The position numbers were made by a program, and so were the translations under genes. Below are positions 26,044 to 33,962 of a stretch of DNA of 64,000 nt, piece by piece. Below the pieces are notes generated by a model, which saw only the letters and a list, made by a program, of their open reading frames with translations, was not told where the DNA came from and searched no databases. The DNA is from Massilia timonae CCUG 45783 (GTDB lineage Bacteria > Pseudomonadota > Gammaproteobacteria > Burkholderiales > Burkholderiaceae_D): contig NZ_JH992926.1 of the NCBI RefSeq assembly GCF_000315425.1, positions 93,046 to 157,045 on the forward strand, in the 5' to 3' direction. Position 1 is the first letter of the stretch. Every line of letters begins with the position of its first letter.

Positions 26044-26068
26044 AAAAAAAGCCCGCGCAAGCGCGGGC
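26044..26068 (-). terminator. Rho-independent terminator of the TonB receptor gene, abutting the IS1595 element
   Basis: On the minus strand an 8-bp GC stem (26051-26058 with 26061-26068, loop of two bases) is followed by seven T residues (26050-26044). It lies 24 bp after the stop of the receptor gene. The element inserted exactly at the end of the T-tract, and the target duplication preserved the tract, so the terminator should still work. Confidence 0.85.
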
Positions 26069-26092
26069 CGCAAAGCCACCAGGATGCAGGAC

Positions 26093-29044
26093 TCAGAACT
26101 TGTAGCGCAGGCCGAACAGGTACTCGCGGCCGGTCACGTTGTTCACCACCACGCTGTCGCGTGCGCGGCTGATGAACTGGTCGTTTTCCTCATTGGTCAG
26201 GTTGACGCCTTCGAGCGTGAACTCGAGGTTCTCGTTGACCTTGTACGACAGCGACAGGTCGACGTTGAAGGTTTCGTTCTTGCCCTCGACGTCGTTGTTG
26301 TTCTGGCCCGGCACGCGGGTCACGAAGCCCGAGCGCTTGGCGCCCGAGATGCGCGCGCTGAACTTGCCGTCGTCATAGAAGAAGGTGGCGTTCCACGATT
26401 TGGGCGACAGGTTCAGCAGGTCGTCGGTGATGGTGGCGCCGCCGGTCGGCGAGACCAGGTATTCGATCTTCGAGCTCACCTTGGTGTAGTTCAGCAGGGT
26501 GCCGAAGTTCTTGCCCCAGCCCGGCAGGAAGGTGAATGGCTGCTGGTAGCTCAGCTCGAACCCTTTCAGCTTGCCGCCATCGGTATTGACCGGCAGCGTC
26601 TGCTGGAAGACTTCCTCGCCCGTGAAGTTCGCCGGCAGCAGCGACAGCGGCAGGCCCGAATCCTTGAACGCCACGTTGGTGCGCAGGCTCTGGATGTAGG
26701 TGTCGATGTTCTTCTGGAACAGGCCCAGGCCGACGAAGGCCTTGTTGGCGAAGTAGTACTCGAAGCTGCTGTCGAAGGTCTTGGCGCGGAACGGCTTCAG
26801 GAACGGATTGCCCGAGTTGATCGACAGGTTGCCGGTGGTGGCGATGCTGCCGCCCGGCGACAGGAAGCCCAGTTGAGGACGGGTCATCACCTTGGCCGCG
26901 CCGAAGCGCACGATGAACTCGTCGGTCACGTTGGCGGTCAGGTTGAACGATGGCAGGGTGTCGGTGTAGTCGTGCTCGACCTTGACCTGGGTGCCGCCGC
27001 CGGCCGCCTGGTAGCCGATGGTTTCGAGGTCGGTCTTCACGTAGCGCACGCCGATGTTGCCGCGCACCGGAATATTCCACAGGTCGTGGCGGAACTCGCC
27101 CATCAGGTAGACGCCGTCGCTCTTCTCGGTCACCGAGCGGTTGTTGCCGCGCGCATTGCCGTTCTCGATCGACGACAGCGTGAAGTCGCCCGGGCCGCCG
27201 GCAGGGCCGCTCTTGATGCAGTTGCAGTAGATGTCGTAGGCGGCGGCGATGGCCTGCAGGTTCGGCACCACCCAGCCGGTCGCGTTCCCGGCCGGCATGC
27301 CGAGCTGGCTGCCGAAGCCGGTCATATTGGTGGTCAGGCCGGTCGCGCCGGCCGGCGGCGCGAAGATCGTGTCGTTCTGGTTCACGCGGCGGAACTCATA
27401 GGTGTCCGACGTGTACTTCTTGCTGTTGATGCCGCCCTTGAAGGTCAGGTTGTCGCTCGCTTCCCACGCCAGGTCGAACTGGGCGACGTTGTTGACGTTG
27501 TCGGTGCCTTGCGGACGGATGCGGATCTCGCTGGTGGTGGTGTTCGGCACGGTGGTCGGCTGGGCGCCGCTGGCGACCTGCGGCACGCCGATCAGGCCCA
27601 GTTGACTGCCGTTGACGTCGAACGGATAGCTGATGACCGGGCGACGGCTGTCGCCCCGGAAGTCGATGCTGTAGCCATCCACGTTCAGGGCGTCGAGCGT
27701 GACCGTGGTCTGGACTGGATTGCGGAACTTGGATTCGGCGCGCCCGTACCTGGCGCTCATGCTCCAGGTGTCGCTCAGCTTGTGTTCCAGGGTCAGCGTC
27801 GGCTGGGTGAAGGTGGTCTTGAGCTCGTCGAAGCGCTGCTCGGAGCGGATGTCGACGTTGTCGTAGCGGCCGTACAGCAGCGAGCCGTTCGGCGCGTACT
27901 GCGCTTCGAGCACGCCGACCTGCGGTTTGCCGCCCTGGCTGGCGCTGCGGCTGAACGACGTCGCCTGCAGAAAGTCTTCCTGGCGGGTCGCATCGAGCTT
28001 CGAGTACAGCATGTCGAAGGTGAGCAAGGTGCCGCGTTGCGGACGCCATTGCACCGAGCCGGTCAGGCCCAGGCGGTCCTGGTCGTGGGTCAGGCGGCCG
28101 TAGCGCGGCAGGCGCGGATGGAAGTTGTTCGGGTCGCTGGCAGCGTTGTAGGCGGCGATGTTCTCTGGCGTGCCGGGCAGGCGATCGGCGCCTTGCGCGG
28201 CCGGGCCGCAGGTGGTCGCGGTCGAGTTGCTCGGATTGGCGGCCACGCCTTGCGGCGCGCACCAGCCGCCCGAGGAAGGGCCGTTATCCCAGCGCACGGT
28301 GCTGAAACCGTCTTCCAGCACGCGGCGCTTGGAGTAGGCGCCCGAGAACAGGACGCCGACCTTGCGGTCGAAGAAGGTGTTCGAGACCATGAAGGCCGCG
28401 CGTGGGTCGGTTTTTTCCGAGCCGTCGTTGTACTTGCCCTTCAGGGCGACGGTGGCATTGAAGCCGCGCAGGTCGAACGGGCGCAGGGTCTGCAGGTCGA
28501 CGGTGGCGCCGAGCGAGCCTTCATCGACGTCGGCCGAGGAGCTCTTGCGCACCGTCAGGGCGCTGAACAGTTCGGACGCGAACACGTTGAAGTCGAAACC
28601 GCGGCCGCGGTTGGTGCCGCCCGAGCTGTCGGTGCCGCCGGTGGTGGCCAGGCCTTCGATGCCGTTGATGCGCACGCGGGTAAAGTCCTGGCCCAGGCCG
28701 CGCACGGTGATGCTGCGGCCTTCGCCGGCGTCACGATCGATCACGACGCCCGGCACGCGCTGCAGCGACTCGGCCAGGTTCGTGTCCGGGAACTTGCCCA
28801 TGTCTTCCGACTTGATGACGTCGACGATGCCGTTGTCCTGGCGCTTGGCGTTCAGCGCGCTCTCCAGCGAGGCGCGCAGGCCGGTCACGACCACGGTCTG
28901 GGCGTTGACGGTGTCGGCGCCAGTCGGCGTCGCGGCCACCTCCTGGGCAAAAGCCGGGCCGAGCGAGAGCGCCGATACCGAGGCGGTGCCGAGCAGGCAC
29001 AGGGTCAGTTTGCGCAGGACTGCGCGGTGCGGGGTGTGATTCAT
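26093..29044 (-). CDS. TonB-dependent receptor of the Xanthomonas-Caulobacter carbohydrate type (pectin locus)
   Basis: A 983-residue outer-membrane transporter. A signal peptide ends at FAQE and is followed by a TonB-box-like AQTVVVTGLRASLESALNAKR. The plug reads DVIKSEDMGKFPDTNLAESLQRVPGVVIDRDAGEGRSITVRGLGQDFTRVRING, the classic TonB-Xanth-Caul pattern tied to plant-polysaccharide uptake. It ends in LRYKF. GGAGA precedes the ATG at 29044. Three copies of the TTGGTCAGGCCAA operator lie within 150 bp upstream, and the GH28, DUF4861 and GH105 genes are next on the same strand. The inferred substrate is pectin oligosaccharide. Confidence 0.9.
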   Translation of the reverse strand: MNHTPHRAVLRKLTLCLLGTASVSALSLGPAFAQEVAATPTGADTVNAQTVVVTGLRASLESALNAKRQDNGIVDVIKSEDMGKFPDTNLAESLQRVPGVVIDRDAGEGRSITVRGLGQDFTRVRINGIEGLATTGGTDSSGGTNRGRGFDFNVFASELFSALTVRKSSSADVDEGSLGATVDLQTLRPFDLRGFNATVALKGKYNDGSEKTDPRAAFMVSNTFFDRKVGVLFSGAYSKRRVLEDGFSTVRWDNGPSSGGWCAPQGVAANPSNSTATTCGPAAQGADRLPGTPENIAAYNAASDPNNFHPRLPRYGRLTHDQDRLGLTGSVQWRPQRGTLLTFDMLYSKLDATRQEDFLQATSFSRSASQGGKPQVGVLEAQYAPNGSLLYGRYDNVDIRSEQRFDELKTTFTQPTLTLEHKLSDTWSMSARYGRAESKFRNPVQTTVTLDALNVDGYSIDFRGDSRRPVISYPFDVNGSQLGLIGVPQVASGAQPTTVPNTTTSEIRIRPQGTDNVNNVAQFDLAWEASDNLTFKGGINSKKYTSDTYEFRRVNQNDTIFAPPAGATGLTTNMTGFGSQLGMPAGNATGWVVPNLQAIAAAYDIYCNCIKSGPAGGPGDFTLSSIENGNARGNNRSVTEKSDGVYLMGEFRHDLWNIPVRGNIGVRYVKTDLETIGYQAAGGGTQVKVEHDYTDTLPSFNLTANVTDEFIVRFGAAKVMTRPQLGFLSPGGSIATTGNLSINSGNPFLKPFRAKTFDSSFEYYFANKAFVGLGLFQKNIDTYIQSLRTNVAFKDSGLPLSLLPANFTGEEVFQQTLPVNTDGGKLKGFELSYQQPFTFLPGWGKNFGTLLNYTKVSSKIEYLVSPTGGATITDDLLNLSPKSWNATFFYDDGKFSARISGAKRSGFVTRVPGQNNNDVEGKNETFNVDLSLSYKVNENLEFTLEGVNLTNEENDQFISRARDSVVVNNVTGREYLFGLRYKF

Positions 29045-29106
29045 CTTGTCTCCGTGCGTTTTTATAGCGGCGCGTTCAGGTGATCGGCCGGTGTTGCATC
29101 TGGGAT

Positions 29107-29193
29107 CTGGTCAGGCCAGTTTTGTAATTCTATGGCAACTTAACGAATTTTGGTCAGGCCAAAGTAAAAATATTTACGAATTGGCCTGACCTG
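29107..29193. promoter_or_regulatory. Three copies of the pectin-locus operator upstream of the TonB receptor
   Basis: CTGGTCAGGCCAG (29107-29119), TTGGTCAGGCCAA (29150-29162) and, inverted, TTGGCCTGACCTG (29181-29193) share a palindromic core close to TNGTNNNACNA, the general FadR-subfamily GntR site. A minus-strand -10 candidate (TAGAAT, 29129-29134) lies between the first two, but its -35 is unclear. The triple site suggests tight control of the receptor gene. Confidence 0.7.
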
Positions 29194-29200
29194 ATGACAC

Positions 29201-31060
29201 TTAACCATGGGTGGATAGGGTTTGCTTGTGGCGTTTGCCTGCGATGGTGACGTTATCGAGCGTGACGTCGACGGCGTTGTGCAAGAACCACGGTTTGGCC
29301 GTATTGCGCGGCGTGCCGAAGTCCGAATCGCTGATGCGCACGCGGGCGATCGGCGGGATGGCGGTGCCCGGCTTGCCGTTGAAGCTCGACGCGACCGGTC
29401 CCAGCAGCACGAAGGCCTGGTAGCACGAGAAGCTGCCCTTGCCGGTATCGACATTGGACGTGCGCACGTTGCTGATCTCGATATCCGACACTTGCGGCGG
29501 GCGGATGCGCATGGTGTCGTCGCCCGGCACATAGTCGCAGTCGATCGTGATGATCGCGCCCGCCGTCGAGGCCACCGGTTCCTTGATCTCGCGCGCGCCG
29601 GGCAGCGGCTTGTACAGCATCGGCTCGGTGGCCACGCCATGCGGCAGCGTGACGTCGCGCACGTACAGGTGGCGCAGGAAGCCGCCCCGGTTCATATTGG
29701 TCTTGAGCCGGATCGCGGTGTTGAGCGGGTCGTCTTTCCAGTGGATGTTGCGAAACTCGAGCTTCTCGGCATACACGTGCTCGATGCCGCCGGCCATCTC
29801 GCTGCCGAGGGTCACGCCGCCATGGCCGCTGTTCATCACGCAGTTGCGGATCACCACATTGCGCGTCGGTCCGTGGCCGGTGTCGAGGTTCTTGCCCGCC
29901 TTGATCGCGATGCAGTCGTCGCCGTTGTTGAACAGGCAGTCGTCGACCAGCACGCCGTCGCAGGACTCCGGGTCGAAGCCGTCGCTGTTCGGTCCCAGGC
30001 TCTCCATGTTCACGCGCCGGATTAACAGGTCGCGGCAATCGACCGGATGGTGCAGCCAGAACGGCGCCGCGTTCACCTGGTAGCCCTGCAGCAGCACCTT
30101 GCTGCAGCCGATCAGTTCGATCATGCACGGGCGCAGGAAGTGCCCGTGGCCGAACACGCGCTGCTCGACCGGCACGCCTGCCTCGGACAGCGCCGGCAGG
30201 TAGCGCGAATCGGTCTGCCAACGGCCGCCTTCGCCCTGGATGGCGGCCTGGCGCCGCGCATCGATGCCGGGAACCACCTGGTCCAGCGGCGGGTTGTTCG
30301 GGTTCGCATGGACCTCGGTGCGCTTGCGCACCGGCTTGCCGCGGCCCTTCCAGTCCCACCAGCATTCCGGCTGGTCGGCAAAACCCGCCTCGAACGGCAC
30401 GCCGCCCTGGCCGTTGAGGATGCTGGTCCAGTCCTCGCCGGTGAGGGCGATATTGGTCTGGTTGAGCGCATACACCATCGGCGAGTAGTTCAGGCAGTCG
30501 TTGCCCTGCCAGCGCGACAGCACCAGCTTGCCGTTCGCGCCGCAGTCATGCTCGCCGTGGCGCGCGTAGTGGGCCGGGTTGGCGGCGAAGTGCACGCGCG
30601 CGCCGGCGGCCAGGTGCACGTGCACGTTCGAACGCAGCACGATCGGCCCGGCGCAATACCACTCTCCCTTGGGGATGACGACCCGGCCGCCGCCCTTGGC
30701 GTGGCAGGCCGCGATGGCGGCGGCGATCGCGGGATAGCAGTCCGGGGAGCCCGGCGCCGGCGTGTCGAGGGTCCCCTCGACCAGCGATTCGGTCTGGCCC
30801 TTCACCTTCACCAGCGCGCAGGGCCTGGCGCCATGCGCCGTGATGGGGAAGTCCTCGTCGCGAAACGCCAGCGGCGTGGCGAAGCGGGCCACGATGTCGG
30901 CCGCGCGCCGCCATGGGTTGGGGCGGGCAGCGCCGGGCAGGGCACGGGCGGCGCCATCCTGGTGGGCACGGGCGATGCTGGCGGCGCCGAGGCCGGTCAT
31001 CATCAGCGAGGCGGCGGGGACGGTGCGCAGCAGCGCGCGTCGTTTGGCTTGGAATGGCAT
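29201..31060 (-). CDS. GH28 polygalacturonase (exo-type likely)
   Basis: A 619-residue secreted enzyme. The N-terminus MPFQAKRRALLRTVPAASLMMTG resembles a Tat-type signal. A pectin-lyase-fold beta-helix follows with all GH28 catalytic blocks: NSDGFDPESCDG (about residue 358), NNGDDCIAIKAG (about 381), NSGHGGVTLGSEM (about 410) and IRLKT. It hydrolyses alpha-1,4-galacturonic bonds. The extra length over simple endo-enzymes and the closeness to PelB/PehX-like forms suggest an exo-polygalacturonosidase releasing small oligomers. The ATG at 31060 lies 8 bp after the DUF4861 gene, so the three enzyme genes GH105-DUF4861-GH28 form one operon. Confidence 0.9.
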   Translation of the reverse strand: MPFQAKRRALLRTVPAASLMMTGLGAASIARAHQDGAARALPGAARPNPWRRAADIVARFATPLAFRDEDFPITAHGARPCALVKVKGQTESLVEGTLDTPAPGSPDCYPAIAAAIAACHAKGGGRVVIPKGEWYCAGPIVLRSNVHVHLAAGARVHFAANPAHYARHGEHDCGANGKLVLSRWQGNDCLNYSPMVYALNQTNIALTGEDWTSILNGQGGVPFEAGFADQPECWWDWKGRGKPVRKRTEVHANPNNPPLDQVVPGIDARRQAAIQGEGGRWQTDSRYLPALSEAGVPVEQRVFGHGHFLRPCMIELIGCSKVLLQGYQVNAAPFWLHHPVDCRDLLIRRVNMESLGPNSDGFDPESCDGVLVDDCLFNNGDDCIAIKAGKNLDTGHGPTRNVVIRNCVMNSGHGGVTLGSEMAGGIEHVYAEKLEFRNIHWKDDPLNTAIRLKTNMNRGGFLRHLYVRDVTLPHGVATEPMLYKPLPGAREIKEPVASTAGAIITIDCDYVPGDDTMRIRPPQVSDIEISNVRTSNVDTGKGSFSCYQAFVLLGPVASSFNGKPGTAIPPIARVRISDSDFGTPRNTAKPWFLHNAVDVTLDNVTIAGKRHKQTLSTHG

Positions 31061-31068
31061 GTCGGTCC

Positions 31069-32292
31069 TTATCGTTGTTGCGCCAGGCTGACGCGCACCG
31101 GGTTGGCGTCGCGCGCGGCCTGGTCTTGCGTCACCTGCTGCCACCTGGCGCGGGTGGTGATCTCGCCGGCGCGGCTCCAGGCGCCGCCGGCGTAGTAGCG
31201 CAGCGGCTGGCCGGGCGTGGCCGTGGCATAGATCAGTTCATTGAGCGGGTCCTGGGCGAAGCCCTCGGCGGCCGGCAGCACGACGGCGGTGCCGAAGGCG
31301 TCGTTGCTCTTCTGCTCCACCCACTGCAGCAAGACCTTGCCGTCGCGGCCGACCTGGATCTTCGGATCCTGGCCCTTGTCGCCCGGCGTCTTGTTCAGGC
31401 CGATGGCGACGGTGAGCGCAGCCGTGTCTCCGGCCGCCGTGGTGAAGGTGCTCTCGATCCGGTCCAGCCAGTGGCCGGCATCGACCGTGAAGCGCTTGAC
31501 CTCGCTGACCTGGCGGCCGCCCGCGTCCCATGGCGCGTAGTGGAGCTCGAACACGGCGCGGATCGGTCCGTTGGCCAGGATCTTGTAGCTGGCCCAGTTC
31601 ACGCCCGTGTGCAGCGTCTCACCGATCCAGATGCCGCTACCGCCGGCGCCGCGGGACTTGCCGACGTTGTACATGTCCATGCCTTCGCCCTGGTCCTTGT
31701 GGTAGTGGTCATGGCCCTTGTTGTACCAGCGGTCGACGATCGGATAGTCGACCCGCTTGAACCACAGGTCGAGGCCGCTGGTCACCAGCACTTCCTTGAC
31801 CACGCCCGCGGGCGCCGGCGCGGCCAGCGCCGGGCCATAGGTGCGGTGCGCCACCTTGTCGTTCTCCCAGGCGAAGTCGTCGAGGCGCTCCGGGACGTGG
31901 CGCGCGAACGCCTTGACCGGGAATGGCGGCGCCACGCCGTCGATGCGCTCGATGGTGAAGCTGGCGCTCTTCTCGCCGGCGGCGAAGCTGTGCTGGAACA
32001 GCAGCTCGCCATAGGCGATGCCTTCGTTGTTCGGGTCTTTCGCCTGCGGCGCGATATTGGTCACCTGGTGCGGCAGCACCCGGCCGCGCGCGTCCTTGAC
32101 CGCGATCTTCTGGATCATGGCGCCGGGCAGGGCGGCGTTGACGTCCTTCCAGGCAATCGCGATGGTTTCGGACGGGCGCGCGATCGCCAGGTCGTGCTGC
32201 ACGCTGACGTCGACCTTGTCGGCCGCCTGCGCGCCGCAGGTGGACAGGGCGAGCGGCGCCCCCAGCAGGCTTGCCAGTACGAGTCGTTTCAT
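31069..32292 (-). CDS. DUF4861 secreted protein of a pectin operon
   Basis: A 407-residue protein with a cleavable signal peptide (MKRLVLASLLGAPLALSTCGAQAAD). The mature part has features of the DUF4861 family: FPVKAFARHVPERLDDFAWENDKVAHRTYGPAL near the middle, DYPIVDRWYNKGHDHYHKDQGEGMDMYNVGKSRGAGG, and FELHYAPW. The fold is probably a beta-sandwich like carbohydrate mutarotases. Members are found next to GH105 and PL genes, where they are thought to help process unsaturated uronides, but their reaction is not established to my knowledge. It lies 13 bp after GH105 and 8 bp before GH28. Confidence 0.8.
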   Translation of the reverse strand: MKRLVLASLLGAPLALSTCGAQAADKVDVSVQHDLAIARPSETIAIAWKDVNAALPGAMIQKIAVKDARGRVLPHQVTNIAPQAKDPNNEGIAYGELLFQHSFAAGEKSASFTIERIDGVAPPFPVKAFARHVPERLDDFAWENDKVAHRTYGPALAAPAPAGVVKEVLVTSGLDLWFKRVDYPIVDRWYNKGHDHYHKDQGEGMDMYNVGKSRGAGGSGIWIGETLHTGVNWASYKILANGPIRAVFELHYAPWDAGGRQVSEVKRFTVDAGHWLDRIESTFTTAAGDTAALTVAIGLNKTPGDKGQDPKIQVGRDGKVLLQWVEQKSNDAFGTAVVLPAAEGFAQDPLNELIYATATPGQPLRYYAGGAWSRAGEITTRARWQQVTQDQAARDANPVRVSLAQQR

Positions 32293-32305
32293 GGTGTCTC
32301 CCGGA

Positions 32306-33712
32306 TCAGTGGTGTTCGCGGTAATCGGTCTTCCCGCCCTTGGGCAGGTAGTGGTAGGTGCGGACCTTGTGCTGGATCTCGAACGCCGGGTTGCTCACCA
32401 GGCGGATGATCTCGGCGCCGGCCAGCAGCATCGGGCCGTAGCCGTGCAGGGCGTCGACGCTGGTCGGGCGATGGTAGTAGTAGACCATGTCGCTGGCCAG
32501 GGTCGTGCCGACGCAGGTGCCTTCGACCTGGCCCAGCGAATTGATGCGGGTCGACAGCGCGTTCCAGCCGGTCTGGGCGATCGAGCCATAGGTGGTGGCG
32601 CTGATCCAGCCTTCGTTGACCGCATGCGCGAACACATAGGTGAAGATGGCGCTGGCCGAGGTCTCGAGGTAGGAGTCGTTCCGGTCCAGCATCTGGTGCC
32701 ACAGGCCGCTGCCGCTTTGCAGCTCGGCGATGCCCCTCAAGGAAGCGCGCAGCTGGGCCAGCACCTTCGGATAGCCGGGGTGGTCCTTCGGCAGCACGTC
32801 GAGCAGGTCGGACATCGCCAGCACCGCCCAGCCGTTGGCGCGCGCCCAGTAGAAGCGCGGCGCGTCGGGGTGATTCGCGTGCCAGCCGTGGGTGTACAGG
32901 CCGAGCTGCGGGTTGAACATGCGGCTCGACATCCCGATCACGTTACCCACGGCATCGTCGAAGTAGGCGCGCTCGCCGGTCAGGCGGCCCATCTCGGCCA
33001 GCGCCGGGATGCTCATGTACATATCGTCGGCCCACAGCGAAACCTCTTGCGGACGCTTGCGCGCCATGGTGCCGTCTTCCAGGCGGAACTGGCGTTTATA
33101 TACCCAGTCGCTGCAGGTGTCGATCATGTTCTTCAGGTCGGGGCCGACCTTGGCGAAGCGGGCCCGGATCAGGGCCGCGCACATCGAGCCGCTGTCGTCG
33201 AGCGAGCGCGGATCGAGGAAGCGCGAGAAGCTGTTGGCGCGCTCGAGCTTGAACTTCTGTTCCTGGGCGCGGAAGTAGGGAAGGGTGTCGTTGAAGAACT
33301 GGAAGTGACGGCGGGTCATGTTGGTGAAGCCGGCGTCGCCGGTGACCTGCGCCGCCTTGAGCAGGCCCGAATGCACCACGCCCATCTCGTACACCTGGAT
33401 GCCGTAGTCGCCGGCGCTGCGCTCGAAGATCGCGTCCGCGACCGGGTTTTTCAGGTCGGCGATCGGCTGGCCGGTGCGCTTGCTGACGACGCGGGTCGGG
33501 GTGGCGCGCTCCATGAAGGCCCGGATCGACTGCAACTGGGCGGTGACTTCGGCCACCACCGGCTTTTTATAGGGAATCGGGTAGGTGCCTTCGCCCGGAT
33601 CGCCCAGGTTGCCGTTGTCGGGATTGCGGTACTTGCCCTCTGCCAGGGCGGGTCCGCAGGCGAGCGCGCAGCCCAAGAGAGCTGCAAGCAGGTGCAGGGT
33701 GTGGCCTTTCAT
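32306..33712 (-). CDS. GH105/GH88-type unsaturated uronyl hydrolase
   Basis: A 468-residue enzyme with a signal peptide ending at ALAEG. The (alpha/alpha)6-barrel motifs of the YteR/YesR family are visible: SLDDSGSMCAAL, SLWADDMYMSIPALAEMG (catalytic Asp in WADD at about residue 228), FYWARANGWAVLAM, and the closing HGYGPMLLAGAEI. It removes the 4,5-unsaturated uronic residue left by pectate or rhamnogalacturonan lyases by vinyl-ether hydration. It is the first gene of a minus-strand operon with DUF4861 and GH28, read from the operator-bearing promoter at 33854-33882. Confidence 0.9.
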   Translation of the reverse strand: MKGHTLHLLAALLGCALACGPALAEGKYRNPDNGNLGDPGEGTYPIPYKKPVVAEVTAQLQSIRAFMERATPTRVVSKRTGQPIADLKNPVADAIFERSAGDYGIQVYEMGVVHSGLLKAAQVTGDAGFTNMTRRHFQFFNDTLPYFRAQEQKFKLERANSFSRFLDPRSLDDSGSMCAALIRARFAKVGPDLKNMIDTCSDWVYKRQFRLEDGTMARKRPQEVSLWADDMYMSIPALAEMGRLTGERAYFDDAVGNVIGMSSRMFNPQLGLYTHGWHANHPDAPRFYWARANGWAVLAMSDLLDVLPKDHPGYPKVLAQLRASLRGIAELQSGSGLWHQMLDRNDSYLETSASAIFTYVFAHAVNEGWISATTYGSIAQTGWNALSTRINSLGQVEGTCVGTTLASDMVYYYHRPTSVDALHGYGPMLLAGAEIIRLVSNPAFEIQHKVRTYHYLPKGGKTDYREHH

Positions 33713-33835
33713 GTGTCTCCAATCGCTTTGTTGTATTACCGGATATCGGCATGTGCTTCAGCTACCGTACTTCTAGTATTGCTGGCTTGCATGGTGCAGG
33801 TCCAGGACTGCGTGATCGTCTTGACACTGCTTATC

Positions 33836-33882
33836 TTGCGTTTTGGTCAGGCCATTCTAATTTGGTCCGGCCAAAATCGCAA
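33836..33882. promoter_or_regulatory. Face-to-face divergent promoters, each with an operator in its spacer
   Basis: Minus strand: -35 TTGCGA (33877-33882), 17-bp spacer, -10 TAGAAT (33854-33859), serving the GH105 operon; the spacer contains TTGGTCCGGCCAA (33862-33874). Plus strand: -35 TTGCGT (33836-33841), 16-bp spacer, -10-like TAATTT (33858-33863), serving garD; the spacer contains TTGGTCAGGCCAT (33843-33855). The two -10 boxes overlap back to back, so the two transcripts cannot start at once without interference, and one repressor could block both. Confidence 0.75.
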
Positions 33883-33962
33883 GGTGGACTAGCCGCATGC
33901 GATTTATTTATGGCATACTAAAAATGACCCTCCCCAATCAGCCATAAGACAGGCAAAGAGAC

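Noticed and set aside
26084..29083. A 999-codon open frame on the plus strand opposite the TonB receptor
   Set aside because: It is the mirror frame of a high-GC gene; its protein is rich in Arg/Val/Ala with no family motif, while the minus strand has a full receptor with signal peptide and ribosome site.
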